Shown in pieces: positions 1 to 7,972 of a DNA stretch of 59,714 nt. This DNA comes from Xanthobacteraceae bacterium (GTDB lineage Bacteria > Pseudomonadota > Alphaproteobacteria > Rhizobiales > Xanthobacteraceae). Both the position numbers and the translations under genes were made by a program. The stretch covers positions 1-59,714 of the forward strand of contig JAIESI010000006.1 of NCBI GenBank assembly GCA_019746135.1, written 5' to 3'. The notes beneath the pieces were generated by a model. It searched no databases. It was not told where the DNA came from and worked only from the letters and a program-made list of their open reading frames with translations. Each line of letters starts with the position of its first letter. Positions within the stretch are counted from its first letter, which is position 1.

Positions 1-70
1 GTGGACCAAGAAACGAGTCCGCCAAAAGCCCTTCAAAGGCCGCCGTATCACTCAGCTCTGATTCCGGGTA

Positions 71-415
71 CTAGCGTGGGGTTCTGGCGCGCATCTTGAC
101 GATTTCAGCGGTGTTCGCTTCGAGCATACCCTCGCGATACACCTGCAGGACCCGGTGTGCGCGCAATTCGCCCTTCGTGGCAATCAGCTCTTCGGAAAGC
201 TGACGTTCTTGTCGGAGGCAAATTCCCCGCGCCGCCACGGCCAGGGAGATGGGATCACCGGGCTGGCCAGCCACGCGCCGCGCCGCCGCGAGATTGCAGG
301 AGATATAGGCATCCAGACTGGCAGGCTTGTCGCTTTGACCGCTCGCGGTTTGGCAGGCTGACAGAACCAAGCAGGAGATGATGAGCCAAGGACGCGGATT
401 GCCAATGTGCAGCAT
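71..415 (-). CDS. small putative lipoprotein, function unknown
   Basis: A 114-residue product starting at the ATG at 415; an upstream GTG at 448 is possible but gives an N-terminus unlike a signal sequence. Residues about 8-21 are a hydrophobic signal ending in a lipobox (Leu-Ser-Ala-Cys), so the protein is probably lipid-anchored and periplasmic. The mature part has two further cysteines and a helical, charged C-terminus. I do not recognise a family. It follows xseB on the same strand with about 127 bp between them, so co-transcription is possible but not shown. Confidence 0.6.
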   Translation of the reverse strand: MLHIGNPRPWLIISCLVLSACQTASGQSDKPASLDAYISCNLAAARRVAGQPGDPISLAVAARGICLRQERQLSEELIATKGELRAHRVLQVYREGMLEANTAEIVKMRARTPR

Positions 416-542
416 GAACTGACACGCCCCCGCGCGTCGTGACGACACGTCGGACGGTACGGGGCGGTTGCAGTCAATACAACCATAGAGGGTGAATGTT
501 TTGGGGGCCGGGGGAGGCTGCGACCCGCCTGCGCGCGCCTCG

Positions 543-812
543 CTATTTGACGTCCAGCGGCTCGGTTCCGACAGGTTTGCCGGACGAATCCAGGGTGATT
601 TTCTCGACCCGGGCCTCGGCCTGGCGCAGGAGCTCCTCGCAGCGGCGCTTGAGCGCCTCGCCCCGCTCGTAGATCGCGACCGACTCTTCGAGCGGGACTT
701 TGCCCTCCTCGAGCCGCTTGACGATGGTTTCCAGCTCCTCGATGGCCCGCTCGAACGTCAGCTTCTTGATATCGGCGTTGTCGGCTTCGGCCATGGTCGG
801 TTCTTTCGGCAA
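543..812 (-). CDS. xseB: exodeoxyribonuclease VII small subunit
   Basis: An 89-residue protein with the full XseB pattern: Phe-Glu-x-Ala-x-x-Glu-Leu-Glu near residue 20, then Leu-Glu-x-Gly-x-(V)-Pro-Leu-Glu-Glu-Ser and a long helix ending near Val-Glu-Lys-Ile. XseB is the small coiled-coil subunit that assembles in several copies on XseA to form the single-strand-specific exonuclease VII, acting in the cytoplasm in mismatch and damage repair. Length is normal for the family. It lies 44 bp downstream of the deacetylase-like gene on the same strand. xseA is not in the window, which is usual because the two subunits are often unlinked. Confidence 0.93.
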   Translation of the reverse strand: MPKEPTMAEADNADIKKLTFERAIEELETIVKRLEEGKVPLEESVAIYERGEALKRRCEELLRQAEARVEKITLDSSGKPVGTEPLDVK

Positions 813-856
813 GTCTTCGGACAGGCGGCGGCGGTGGGGCAGGCGTTACCCTGTTT

Positions 857-1786
857 CTACCCCCGCAGCAACGCGGTCACGTGAGCGGCGGTGGATTGCG
901 ACAGGCCCTGCAGGTCGTAGCCGCCCTCCAGCACCGAGATCACGCGGCCCTGCGCGGTCTTGTCGGCGACCTCCATGATCTTGCGCGTGGCCCAGCCGAA
1001 ATCCTCCTCGGTGAACTCCAGGTTGGCGAGCGGGTCGCGCGCATGCGCGTCGAAGCCCGCCGAGATGATCACCAGCTCCGGTCCGAACGAGGCGAGGCGA
1101 GGGAGGATGCGGCTCTCCATCGCCTGCTTGAACTCCCTGCCGCCGTCGCCGGCGCGCAGCGGCGCATTGACGATGTTGTCGTGGTCGCCGCGCTCGGACG
1201 TAGCGCCGGTGCCGGGATAAAGCGGCATCTGATGCGTCGAGCAGTACATCAGCGTCGGGTCGGTCCAGAAGATCTCCTGCGTGCCGTTGCCGTGATGCAC
1301 GTCGAAGTCGATCACCGCGACGCGATGCAGCCCGTGCTTCTTCTGCGCGTGGCGCGCGGCGATCGCCGCCTGGTTGAAGATGCAGAAGCCCATCGGCCGC
1401 ACCGTCTCGGCATGGTGTCCGGGCGGCCGGTGGCAGACGAAGGCGTTGTCGGCTTTCCTGGTGACGACCTCGTCGACCGCGAGCATCGCGCCGCCGACCG
1501 CGCGCAGCGCCGCCTCGAAGCTGCCCGGCGACATCGAGGTGTCGGCGTCGAGCTGGACCATTCCCTCCTTGGGCGAGGCGTTCTTGATCGCCTCGATGTA
1601 GTCCATCGGATGGCAGAGCGCGATCGTCTCGAGCGGCGCGGCATCCGGCTCGACGCGGATGAGATCCTGATACTTCTCCTGCTCCAGAACGCCGGCGATC
1701 GCGCGCAGCCGGTCCGGCCGTTCGGGATGGCCCGGTCCGTTGCTGTGGTTGAGCGAGGCGGGATGCGAGATGAGGAGCGTGGTCAT
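857..1786 (-). CDS. histone deacetylase family (acetylpolyamine-type) amidohydrolase
   Basis: A 309-residue class II HDAC-like zinc amidohydrolase. Visible motifs: His-Pro-Glu-Arg-Pro-Asp-Arg at 20-26, the active-site His-His dyad at 124-125 (Pro-Pro-Gly-His-His-Ala), the zinc ligands Asp162 and His164 within Asp-Phe-Asp-Val-His-His-Gly-Asn-Gly, Asp246 in Ser-Ala-Gly-Phe-Asp-Ala-His, and the transition-state tyrosine Tyr290 in Glu-Gly-Gly-Tyr. Bacterial members deacetylate acetylpolyamines or other small acetyl-amides; which substrate is used here cannot be told. The ATG at 1786 gives a start that matches the family (short strand leading to His-Pro-Ala-Ser). It is the first gene of the run deacetylase, xseB, lipoprotein. 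Confidence 0.92.
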   Translation of the reverse strand: MTTLLISHPASLNHSNGPGHPERPDRLRAIAGVLEQEKYQDLIRVEPDAAPLETIALCHPMDYIEAIKNASPKEGMVQLDADTSMSPGSFEAALRAVGGAMLAVDEVVTRKADNAFVCHRPPGHHAETVRPMGFCIFNQAAIAARHAQKKHGLHRVAVIDFDVHHGNGTQEIFWTDPTLMYCSTHQMPLYPGTGATSERGDHDNIVNAPLRAGDGGREFKQAMESRILPRLASFGPELVIISAGFDAHARDPLANLEFTEEDFGWATRKIMEVADKTAQGRVISVLEGGYDLQGLSQSTAAHVTALLRG

Positions 1787-1849
1787 GCGGCGATCCGTGG
1801 CAGGGGCAGTTTCAAGGTTTATGCTTTTGTCACGGTCGAATAAAGGCGC

Positions 1850-2719
1850 TCATTCCCATCTCTTCCCGGAAATGTTGACGCCGGGCGGTGGCGGCGGGCT
1901 GTCCGGCACGAAGAACGTGCCCGCCAGCGGCTCTCCCGGCATGGCGCGGTACTTCTCGAAATCGGTGACGCCTTCCTCCGCGAGGAACGTGTCGTCGATC
2001 AGGAAATGGCCGGTGAAGCTTTTCGCGGGCTTTTGAAAAATCGCATAGGCCGCGTCCGCCATGATTTCGGGCGTCCGCGACATGCGCATCACGCGCTCGC
2101 CGCCGAGCAGGTTCTTGATCGCGGCGGTGGCGATGGTGACGCGCGGCCACAAGGCGTTGACCGCGATCCTGCCGCGCAGCTCGCCGGCCAGCCCCAGCGC
2201 CACGAGGCTCATGCCGTACTTGGCGATCGAATAGCCGGTGGAGCCGGAAAACCACTTCTCCTGCATGTCGAGCGGCGGCGAGTTCATCAGGATGTGCGGA
2301 TTTGCGGCCTTCTCCAGATGCGGGATGGCGTATTTCGACACCATGAAAGTGCCGCGCGTGTTGATCGCCTGCATCAGGTCGTAGCGCTTCATGTCGGTCT
2401 CGGCGACCGGGGTGCGCGAGACCGCGCTGGCGTTGTTGACGACGATGTCGATGCCGCCGAATTGTTCCGCCGTCTTGTCGATCGCGCTTTTCACCGCCGC
2501 CTCATCGCGCACGTCGACGACCAGGGGCAGGGCGCGTCCGCCGGCCTTCTCGATCTCCTCCGCTGCCGTGTAGATCGTGCCTTCGAGCTTGGGATGCGGC
2601 GTCTCGGTCTTGGCGGCAATGGCGATGCTGGCCCCGTCGCGCGCGGCGCGGAGCGCAATGGCAAGCCCGATGCCCCGCGACGCGCCGGTGATGAACAGCG
2701 TCTTGCCTTTCAGCGACAT
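1850..2719 (-). CDS. SDR family oxidoreductase, HSDL2-like
   Basis: A 289-residue short-chain dehydrogenase. The reading frame is open further upstream, but the ATG at 2719 is chosen because the Rossmann strand begins right after it, with the NAD(P)-binding Gly-Ala-Ser-Arg-Gly-Ile-Gly at about residues 12-18. The catalytic Tyr-x-x-x-Lys appears as Tyr-Ser-Ile-Ala-Lys. The stretch with His-Pro-Lys-Leu-x-Gly-Thr-Ile and Ala-Glu-Glu-Ile-Glu-x-Ala-Gly-Gly, and Asn-Asn-Ala-Ser in place of Asn-Asn-Ala-Gly, is characteristic of hydroxysteroid dehydrogenase-like protein 2 relatives. No SCP2 domain is attached. It is last in a three-gene operon with an acyl-CoA dehydrogenase and a VOC protein, so a role in fatty-acyl or ketone metabolism is likely. 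Confidence 0.88.
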   Translation of the reverse strand: MSLKGKTLFITGASRGIGLAIALRAARDGASIAIAAKTETPHPKLEGTIYTAAEEIEKAGGRALPLVVDVRDEAAVKSAIDKTAEQFGGIDIVVNNASAVSRTPVAETDMKRYDLMQAINTRGTFMVSKYAIPHLEKAANPHILMNSPPLDMQEKWFSGSTGYSIAKYGMSLVALGLAGELRGRIAVNALWPRVTIATAAIKNLLGGERVMRMSRTPEIMADAAYAIFQKPAKSFTGHFLIDDTFLAEEGVTDFEKYRAMPGEPLAGTFFVPDSPPPPPGVNISGKRWE

Positions 2720-2736
2720 GGATTGCCTCAAATGTC

Positions 2737-3138
2737 CTATGCGTAGGGCAACGTCAGCTTGCCTTCGGCCGACAGCTCGTTCTGGCCGATGCCGATGACA
2801 TGGCCGTCCGGATCGCGGATGTCGAAGTCGCGGCAGCCGTAGGGTTGGTCTTCCGGCTCGCGCTCGATGGTGACGCCGCGGGCGGAGAGCTCCGCGGCCA
2901 TGGCATTCACGTCGTCGACGTAGAGATATATCGCCCAATACTGGTTGATCGGTGCGGCACGCGGCGTCCGCGCAAGATCGAGAAACAGCGTAACGCTGTC
3001 GCGGCTGACGATGCAGAAGGTCGGCGGCTCGCCGAAGAACAGCCCGGGCCGGAAGCCGAGCCTCTCGCGATAGAATGCTTCACTGCGCTTGATGTCCTTG
3101 ACTTCAAGGATGGTGACGCCTTGCACGAGCCTCGCCAT
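2737..3138 (-). CDS. VOC (glyoxalase/bleomycin-resistance fold) family protein
   Basis: A 133-residue single-domain vicinal-oxygen-chelate protein. It begins with a beta-alpha start (Val-Thr-Ile-Leu-Glu-Val-Lys-Asp, then Tyr-Arg-Glu-Arg-Leu-Gly-Phe) and ends with Asp-Phe-Asp-Ile-Arg-Asp-Pro-Asp-Gly-His, the usual C-terminal VOC signature. The ATG at 3138 is used; the longer open frame to 3423 overlaps the acyl-CoA dehydrogenase gene. VOC proteins include isomerases, dioxygenases and binding proteins, and the substrate cannot be inferred. Gaps of only 14 bp upstream and 17 bp downstream place it in the acyl-CoA dehydrogenase operon. Confidence 0.85.
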   Translation of the reverse strand: MARLVQGVTILEVKDIKRSEAFYRERLGFRPGLFFGEPPTFCIVSRDSVTLFLDLARTPRAAPINQYWAIYLYVDDVNAMAAELSARGVTIEREPEDQPYGCRDFDIRDPDGHVIGIGQNELSAEGKLTLPYA

Positions 3139-3152
3139 GGCAGCGCTCCGTC

Positions 3153-4916
3153 TCAGCCGGCCAGCGCGGCGTCTGCAGTGTTGACGCTGTCGGCGCTTTC
3201 GGTGACGGCGCGCTCCAGCCCCGAGGCCTGCACCGCGATGTTCTCGGCAAAGAAGCGCGCGACGGCAACGCGCGCCGCGGGCTCGCCGGCGCTGACCCGC
3301 AGCGCCGCCAGCGCCTCGTCGGCCAGCATGCAGCCGCCGGCAGCCGTGCCGAACAGGCGCAAATAAGGTGTCGCGCCGGCAAGCGCGGCCTGCGGAGCCT
3401 CGTTGACCTGGCCGAGCAGCCATGCCGTGGCGCGGTCGAGGCTGTCGACCGCTTCGCCGAGCCGTGCGCCGGTTGCACCGAGCGCCGGATCGTTGTTCGC
3501 CTGCACCGCCTTCACGGTGTTGCGCAGCTCGCCGATATAGGCGCGCACCACCGCGCCGCCTTCGAGCGGCACCTTGCGCATGGCAAGATCGAGCGCCTGG
3601 ATGCCGTTGGTGCCCTCATAGATTGCGGCAATGCGCGAGTCGCGCAGATGCTGCGCCGCGCCGGTCTTCTCGATGAAGCCCATGCCGCCATGCACCTGCA
3701 CGCCCATCGACGCCACCTCGATGCCGATGTCGGTGGAGAAGGCTTTCGCAACCGGGGTCAGCAGCGCGGCGCGGGCGTCGGCGGCCTTGGCCTGGTCGCC
3801 GCCGCCGTGGCTCATGTCGATCGCACCGGCGGTGGCGTAGCAGATCGCGCGTGCGGCGCGCGTCAGCGCCCGCATGGTCATCAGCATGCGCTTGACGTCG
3901 GGATGCTCGATGATCGCGCTCGAGCCATCCTTGGCGCCGATGGCGCGGCCCTGCCTGCGCTCGCGCGCGTAAGCCAGCGCCTGCTGCGTCGCGCGCTCGG
4001 CGATGCCGACGCCTTGAAGCCCGACCGCGAGCCGCGCCAGGTTCATCATCGTGAACATGCAGGCGAGGCCGCGGTTCTCCTCGCCGACGAGATAGCCCAC
4101 GGCGCCGTCCTTGTCGCCATAGACCATGGTGCAGGTCGGCGAGCCGTGGATGCCGAGCTTGTGCTCGATCGAGTGCGCGCGCAGGTCATTGCGCGCGCCA
4201 AGCGAGCCGTCCCCGTTCACAAGAAATTTGGGAACGAGAAAGAGCGAAATGCCCTTGTTGCCGGCGGGCGCATCCGGCAGCCGCGCCAGCACGAAATGGA
4301 TGATGTTGTCGGTGAGGTCGTGCTCGCCGTAGGTGATGAAGATCTTCTGGCCGGTGATGCGATAGCTGCCGTCTCCCGCGCGCTCGGCCTTGGTGCGGAG
4401 CGCGCCCACGTCGGAGCCGGCCTGCGGCTCGGTGAGTTGCATCGTGCCCATCCATTCGCCGGACACGAGCTTGCCCAGATAAGTCCGTTTCAATTCGTCG
4501 GAGCCGTAGGCGGCAAGCGCCTCGGCCGCGCCCATGGTCAGCACCGGGCCGATGCCGAAGGCCATCGACGCCGAATTCCACATCTCGATGCAGGCGGCGT
4601 TCAGCGCATGCGGCAGCGCCTGGCCGCCGAACGCGTCGGGCAGCGACACCGCGTTCCAGCCCGCCGCGGACCATGAGCGATAGGCGTCCTTCCAGCCGGG
4701 CGGCATGGTGATGTTGCCGTCCTTCAGCGGGGTGCCGTGCTTGTCGCCCACAGTGTTGAGCGGGGCGATCACCTCGGTCGCGAACTTCCCGGCTTCCTCC
4801 AGGATGGCGTCGACGTCGTCGGCGGCGAGCGCGCCGTTCTGCGCGAGCGTCGGCGAAAGTCCCGCGCCGTGCTTGAGCGTGAAGGCGATGTCGGCGACCG
4901 GAGCGCGGTATGTCAT
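3153..4916 (-). CDS. acyl-CoA dehydrogenase, long DmdC/AcdA-like form
   Basis: A 587-residue FAD enzyme that oxidises an acyl-CoA to the 2-enoyl-CoA. Length exceeds ordinary acyl-CoA dehydrogenases (about 380) because of an N-terminal domain and a C-terminal acyl-CoA-dehydrogenase-C-like extension (region with Gly-Thr-Ala-Ala-Gly-Gly-Cys-Met-Leu), the architecture of the 3-methylmercaptopropionyl-CoA dehydrogenase DmdC group. The FAD/substrate motif Gln-Leu-Thr-Glu-Pro-Gln-Ala-Gly-Ser-Asp lies near residue 160 and the catalytic Glu is in Tyr-Glu-Gly-Thr-Asn-Gly-Ile-Gln. It leads an operon with the VOC and SDR genes. DMSP degradation is only one option; the group has broad acyl-CoA substrates. 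Confidence 0.92.
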   Translation of the reverse strand: MTYRAPVADIAFTLKHGAGLSPTLAQNGALAADDVDAILEEAGKFATEVIAPLNTVGDKHGTPLKDGNITMPPGWKDAYRSWSAAGWNAVSLPDAFGGQALPHALNAACIEMWNSASMAFGIGPVLTMGAAEALAAYGSDELKRTYLGKLVSGEWMGTMQLTEPQAGSDVGALRTKAERAGDGSYRITGQKIFITYGEHDLTDNIIHFVLARLPDAPAGNKGISLFLVPKFLVNGDGSLGARNDLRAHSIEHKLGIHGSPTCTMVYGDKDGAVGYLVGEENRGLACMFTMMNLARLAVGLQGVGIAERATQQALAYARERRQGRAIGAKDGSSAIIEHPDVKRMLMTMRALTRAARAICYATAGAIDMSHGGGDQAKAADARAALLTPVAKAFSTDIGIEVASMGVQVHGGMGFIEKTGAAQHLRDSRIAAIYEGTNGIQALDLAMRKVPLEGGAVVRAYIGELRNTVKAVQANNDPALGATGARLGEAVDSLDRATAWLLGQVNEAPQAALAGATPYLRLFGTAAGGCMLADEALAALRVSAGEPAARVAVARFFAENIAVQASGLERAVTESADSVNTADAALAG

Positions 4917-4993
4917 GACACGATCCTAATCCTGGGGCATGCTGCGTCAACGTGCCGATACCAAACTGCCGAACCATGGCGAAGGTGCAACGC

Positions 4994-5971
4994 ATGATTG
5001 CCGTGCGTCCAACGATCCTGATCGTCGGTCTCGTCATGGTCGTCGGAGTGCCGGCGTGGGCGCAGGACTACCCGAGCCGCCCGGTGACGGTCGTGGTCCC
5101 GACCGGTCCGGGGGGCGGCATGGAGATGGTCGCGCGCCTGCTCGCGCCGCGGCTGGAGCAGAAATTCGGCAAGCCGTTCGTGATCGAGAACCGGCCGGGC
5201 GCGGGCACCAACATCGGGGCCGCGGCGGTCGCGCGCTCCGCGCCGGACGGCCACACCCTGCTGATGGCGACGTCGTCGACCATGGCGATCAACGCGACGA
5301 TCTACAAAACCCTGCCGTTCGATCCGCAGAAGGATCTCGTTCCGGTCGTGCTCTACGCCCGCGTGCCGTTTGTGCTGGTGGTCAATCCGGCCTCGCCTAC
5401 GCGAACCGCCGCCGATCTGGTGAAGCTTGCGAAGGACAAGCCCGGCACGCTGAGCTTCGGCAGCTCCGGCACCGGGACGGCCTCGCACCTGTTCGCCGAG
5501 CTGTTCAAGATGCAGACCGGCATCGAGGTCGCCCACGTGCCGTACAAGAGCATGACCCAGCCGCTGAACGACGTCCTCGGCGGCCACCTCCATTACATGT
5601 TCAGCGATCTGTCGCCGGCGCTGCCGCTGGTGCGCGAAGGCAAGCTGCGGGCCCTCGGCGTCACCTCGGCGACCCGCGTGCCGACCGCGGACGAGATACC
5701 GACGCTCGCCGAGGCGGGCGTGCCGGGCTACGAGGCCGTGGCGTGGCTGATGATCGTCACGCGCGCCGGCACGCCGGCCGACATTCTCGGCAAGCTGCAC
5801 GGCGAGATGAAAGCGATCCTCGCCGTCCCCGAAGTTCGCAACACCATCGCGCGCTACGGCATGATCCCGCAGGGCAGCGCCTCGCCGGAGGAGCTGTCGC
5901 GCTATGTCGCCACCGAGACGGTTCGCTGGGGCGACATCGTGCGCAAGGCCGGCGCTGGGGGGATCGAATAG
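4994..5971 (+). CDS. tripartite tricarboxylate transporter-type (Bug family) substrate-binding protein
   Basis: A 325-residue periplasmic binding protein with an N-terminal signal peptide ending near Ala-Trp-Ala-Gln. The Bug hallmarks follow: Tyr-Pro-x-Arg-Pro-Val-x-Val-Val-Val-Pro, Gly-Pro-Gly-Gly-Gly-Met-Glu, Glu-Asn-Arg-Pro-Gly-Ala-Gly, and Ala-Pro-Asp-Gly-His-Thr-Leu. The ATG at 4994 is preferred over the one at 4952 because a GAAGG stretch sits 8 bp upstream and it opens the signal peptide directly. Bug proteins bind carboxylates or amino-acid-like ligands. No TctA or TctB membrane gene is nearby, so it must share a permease or act as a sensor. It is divergent from the acyl-CoA dehydrogenase operon. 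Confidence 0.9.
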   Translation: MIAVRPTILIVGLVMVVGVPAWAQDYPSRPVTVVVPTGPGGGMEMVARLLAPRLEQKFGKPFVIENRPGAGTNIGAAAVARSAPDGHTLLMATSSTMAINATIYKTLPFDPQKDLVPVVLYARVPFVLVVNPASPTRTAADLVKLAKDKPGTLSFGSSGTGTASHLFAELFKMQTGIEVAHVPYKSMTQPLNDVLGGHLHYMFSDLSPALPLVREGKLRALGVTSATRVPTADEIPTLAEAGVPGYEAVAWLMIVTRAGTPADILGKLHGEMKAILAVPEVRNTIARYGMIPQGSASPEELSRYVATETVRWGDIVRKAGAGGIE

Positions 5972-6229
5972 GTGCCGCCAATTCAGCTTCTGCTGCGGCA
6001 GATGCGTGGGGGGGGGGGGCAAAGGCGCGCATCCCGCGACCTCTCCGCGTGGGCGAAATCGTGCGCGCGCCGTGCCCACGCGCCATGTCACGTCAGACGA
6101 TTTCGCCCACCCTACGACTGAAAAATTCTCCGCGGTTTCCGGGCTCGCGCCCATAGCGCGTCGAAGACGCGCGTGAACGCGCTGGCGGGCGCGCCCCGGA
6201 ATGACGGTCCGGAGTTTTTCAGCATCCTG
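5972..6229. repeat. palindromic intergenic element with interleaved inverted repeats and a 12-G run
   Basis: The gap between two convergent Bug genes carries a run of 12 G (6008-6019) inside a GTGGG arm, followed by GCAAAGGCGCGC to 6030. A partner arm, GCGCGCCGTGCCCAC, lies at 6065-6079. A second, perfect 14-bp pair (GTGGGCGAAATCGT at 6049-6062 and its complement at 6097-6110) is interleaved with the first, giving an A-B-A'-B' order. A small GCGCGTC/GACGCGC hairpin lies near 6158-6174. No coding signal was seen. The GTGGGC...GCCCAC style recalls dispersed repeats of Bradyrhizobium relatives. Confidence 0.6.
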
Positions 6230-7195
6230 CTAGTTCTGCTGCGGCAGCGTCTTCAGCAGTTCCTTCCACTTGTTGGAGTCCGCCTGCAGCATCGCGCTCC
6301 ACCTTGTCTCGCTCTCGTAGGCCGGCTCGACCGAGAGCTGCGCGACCCTCGCCTGCACGTCGGGCTTCGCCATGATCGCGGCCACCATCTGCGACAGCTC
6401 TCTCACTTTCGCCGGCGGCGTCGCCGCGGGGGCGAGAACGCCGATGAAGCCCGCCGAGCCGTTGAAGCCCGGAACGCCGCCCTCGGCGATGGTCGGGATC
6501 TCCGGCGCGGTCTTGGCGCGCTCGGCGCTGGTGACGCCGAGCGGGTTGAGCGTGCCGGCCTTGATGTGCTGATGCGCCGATGTGAGGTCGACCGAGGCCA
6601 TCGGGATCTGCCCGCCGAGCACGTCGGTCACCGCCGGCGCGCTGCCGCGATAGGGCACGTGCACGAAGTTCGCGCCGGTCATCTTCTTCAGAAGCTCCAC
6701 CGCCATGTGCTGCGCGGAATTCGCGCCGGTGGTGCCGTAGGTGACGCCGCCCGGCGCGGACCTCGCCCGTTCGATCACCGCCTTGATGGTTTTGAGATCG
6801 CCTTTGGGGCTCGAGACCATGACGATCGGGATGTCGATCAGCTTGGCGACCGGCGCGAGCTCCTTCAGCGTGTCGAAGTTGTTCGACGACGCGATGTGCG
6901 GATTGATCACCAGCGCCGCGGTCGCCGCGATCGCGAGCGTATCGCCGTCGCCGGGCTGTCGCGCGGCCGTGACCAGGGCCATGGTTCCGGATGCGCCGGG
7001 CTGGTTGATCACCACCACCTGCCGGCCCAAGCTCGCCCCGATCTCGTTCGAGAGAATGCGGGCGATGCCGTCGGCCGATCCGCCCGGCGCGAACGGCACG
7101 AAAATCTGGATCGGCTTCTGCGCGGACTGAGCCAGGGCCGCGCCGGGCAGCAGTGTCAGCGCGAGAAGCAGCAGGGCGCGTCTGATCGGCATCAT
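6230..7195 (-). CDS. tripartite tricarboxylate transporter-type (Bug family) substrate-binding protein
   Basis: A 321-residue periplasmic binding protein with a signal peptide (Arg-Arg then an alanine/leucine-rich core ending Ala-Leu-Ala-Gln near residue 23). Family motifs include Ile-Phe-Val-Pro-Phe-Ala-Pro-Gly-Gly-Ser-Ala-Asp-Gly, Val-Ile-Asn-Gln-Pro-Gly-Ala-Ser-Gly and the central His-Val-Pro-Tyr-Arg-Gly-Ser-Ala-Pro-Ala. Two adjacent ATG codons open the gene. It converges on the Bug gene at 4994 but the two proteins are clearly different in sequence, so they are not a recent duplication. No membrane subunits are adjacent. Confidence 0.9.
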   Translation of the reverse strand: MMPIRRALLLLALTLLPGAALAQSAQKPIQIFVPFAPGGSADGIARILSNEIGASLGRQVVVINQPGASGTMALVTAARQPGDGDTLAIAATAALVINPHIASSNNFDTLKELAPVAKLIDIPIVMVSSPKGDLKTIKAVIERARSAPGGVTYGTTGANSAQHMAVELLKKMTGANFVHVPYRGSAPAVTDVLGGQIPMASVDLTSAHQHIKAGTLNPLGVTSAERAKTAPEIPTIAEGGVPGFNGSAGFIGVLAPAATPPAKVRELSQMVAAIMAKPDVQARVAQLSVEPAYESETRWSAMLQADSNKWKELLKTLPQQN

Positions 7196-7436
7196 TTCTC
7201 CTCCCCCGTTCTATTTGCGGCAACAGCGTAGCCGACCGGCCGGCGTCGGACGACCCTCCCGACCGGCCTTGCCCATGCGGCAAGTTGTGGAGCTCGCCTG
7301 GCGCGCCGAGCGCGTCACGCTGCGCGAGCAACGGCGGGCGCAGCCGTTACGGATTCACGTCGTCAAACAGCCCGGCAGCCAAGCGTCAGCGCTCCGGGAA
7401 ATCGTCGGCACCCGGCCGCCGTCCGTTCCTGACACG

Positions 7437-7635
7437 CCCCCGCTTCGCGGGGGTACGCTTTTCCTTCCCCTCGAAAAGAGGGGTTGGAGCGCCGAGAGGC
7501 GCCGGGAGCTTGCTAGGCTCCCGACCGGCTTTGCGAAGGCCGGTCCGCGCCAAGATTCCGGGACCCGTAGGCTTTGAGGGGGGTGGGGGTCCCGGGGCGC
7601 GGGGCCCTTGCGAGGGGCCCGGCGCCTCCCGGCGC
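7437..7635. repeat. cluster of seven consecutive short hairpins
   Basis: Seven stem-loops follow each other: 7437-7453 (7-bp stem, loop TTC), 7467-7483 (6 bp), 7489-7502 (5 bp, loop GAGA), 7504-7522 (6 bp), 7523-7545 (7 bp plus weaker extension), 7602-7620 (6 bp plus extension) and 7622-7635 (5 bp, loop TCCC). The segment 7485-7503 is repeated inverted at 7621-7639 with 18 of 19 matches, so the whole cluster is a large imperfect inverted repeat. No T-run follows any stem, so this is not a simple terminator. It looks like a REP/BIME-like dispersed element. Confidence 0.65.
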
Positions 7636-7711
7636 TCCAACGCGATGCCAGTTGTCGGGCACCGCATTCTGCTCCCGCTTCGGACGCCGCGATCGACGGC
7701 TACCATCGCAA

Positions 7712-7726
7712 GAACAAAACAGGAAC
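7712..7726. promoter_or_regulatory. LexA-type SOS box (GAAC-N7-GAAC)
   Basis: The sequence GAACAAAACAGGAAC is an exact match to the reverse complement of the alphaproteobacterial LexA site GTTC-N7-GTTC. No SOS gene (recA, lexA, imuA/imuB/dnaE2) follows on either strand; the nearest gene on the right is the convergent barrel gene ending at 7973, and the frame to the left starts at 7706 but is not protein-like. It may be an orphan site left by gene loss or a chance match. Confidence 0.4.
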
Positions 7727-7972
7727 AGTTATAGGGCCTGCGGAAACGGAGTCAACCCACGGGAAACGGAAAGAAAGGAGCCGGCGACCGCAAAAAAGCT
7801 GCGCCGGCAGCGCCCGCCTCGGAACGCCACGCAGAAGACCGGCGTTCGCCGGCAAGCCGAGCTCGTGCGTCTCCTGATGGAGCTCGGAGACGAACATTCC
7901 GCATCGAGGTGTTTCGGATCAACGCCGCAGCGTCACGCCGCCGCAGTGAACAGCCGGCTTGGGCGAGTGCAC

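Larger units (their letters stand above)
7196..7972. other. 777-bp gene-free stretch with hairpin cluster and SOS-type box
   Basis: No reading frame here has a credible start plus protein-like composition; frames covering 7386-7706 and 7574 onward are proline/arginine-rich shadows. The stretch holds a cluster of hairpins (7437-7635) and a GAAC-N7-GAAC element (7712-7726), described separately. Downstream of the box an AAGAAAGGAG sequence (about 7772-7781) resembles a ribosome-binding site but no ATG, GTG or TTG is suitably placed after it, which could mean a decayed gene. Confidence 0.5.

Noticed and set aside
1..70. Possible gene end at the left edge of the window
   Set aside because: The plus-strand frame is open from base 1 but only about 30 codons are visible and nothing in them is recognisable.
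881..1843. 320-codon open frame opposite the deacetylase gene
   Set aside because: It is the antisense shadow of a gene with clear zinc-ligand motifs; its translation is Arg/Ala/Gly-rich with no family features.
7386..7706. 106-codon frame starting 6 bp from the SOS-type box
   Set aside because: Tempting as an SOS gene, but it runs through the hairpin cluster and its translation is Pro/Arg/Gly-rich low-complexity sequence.
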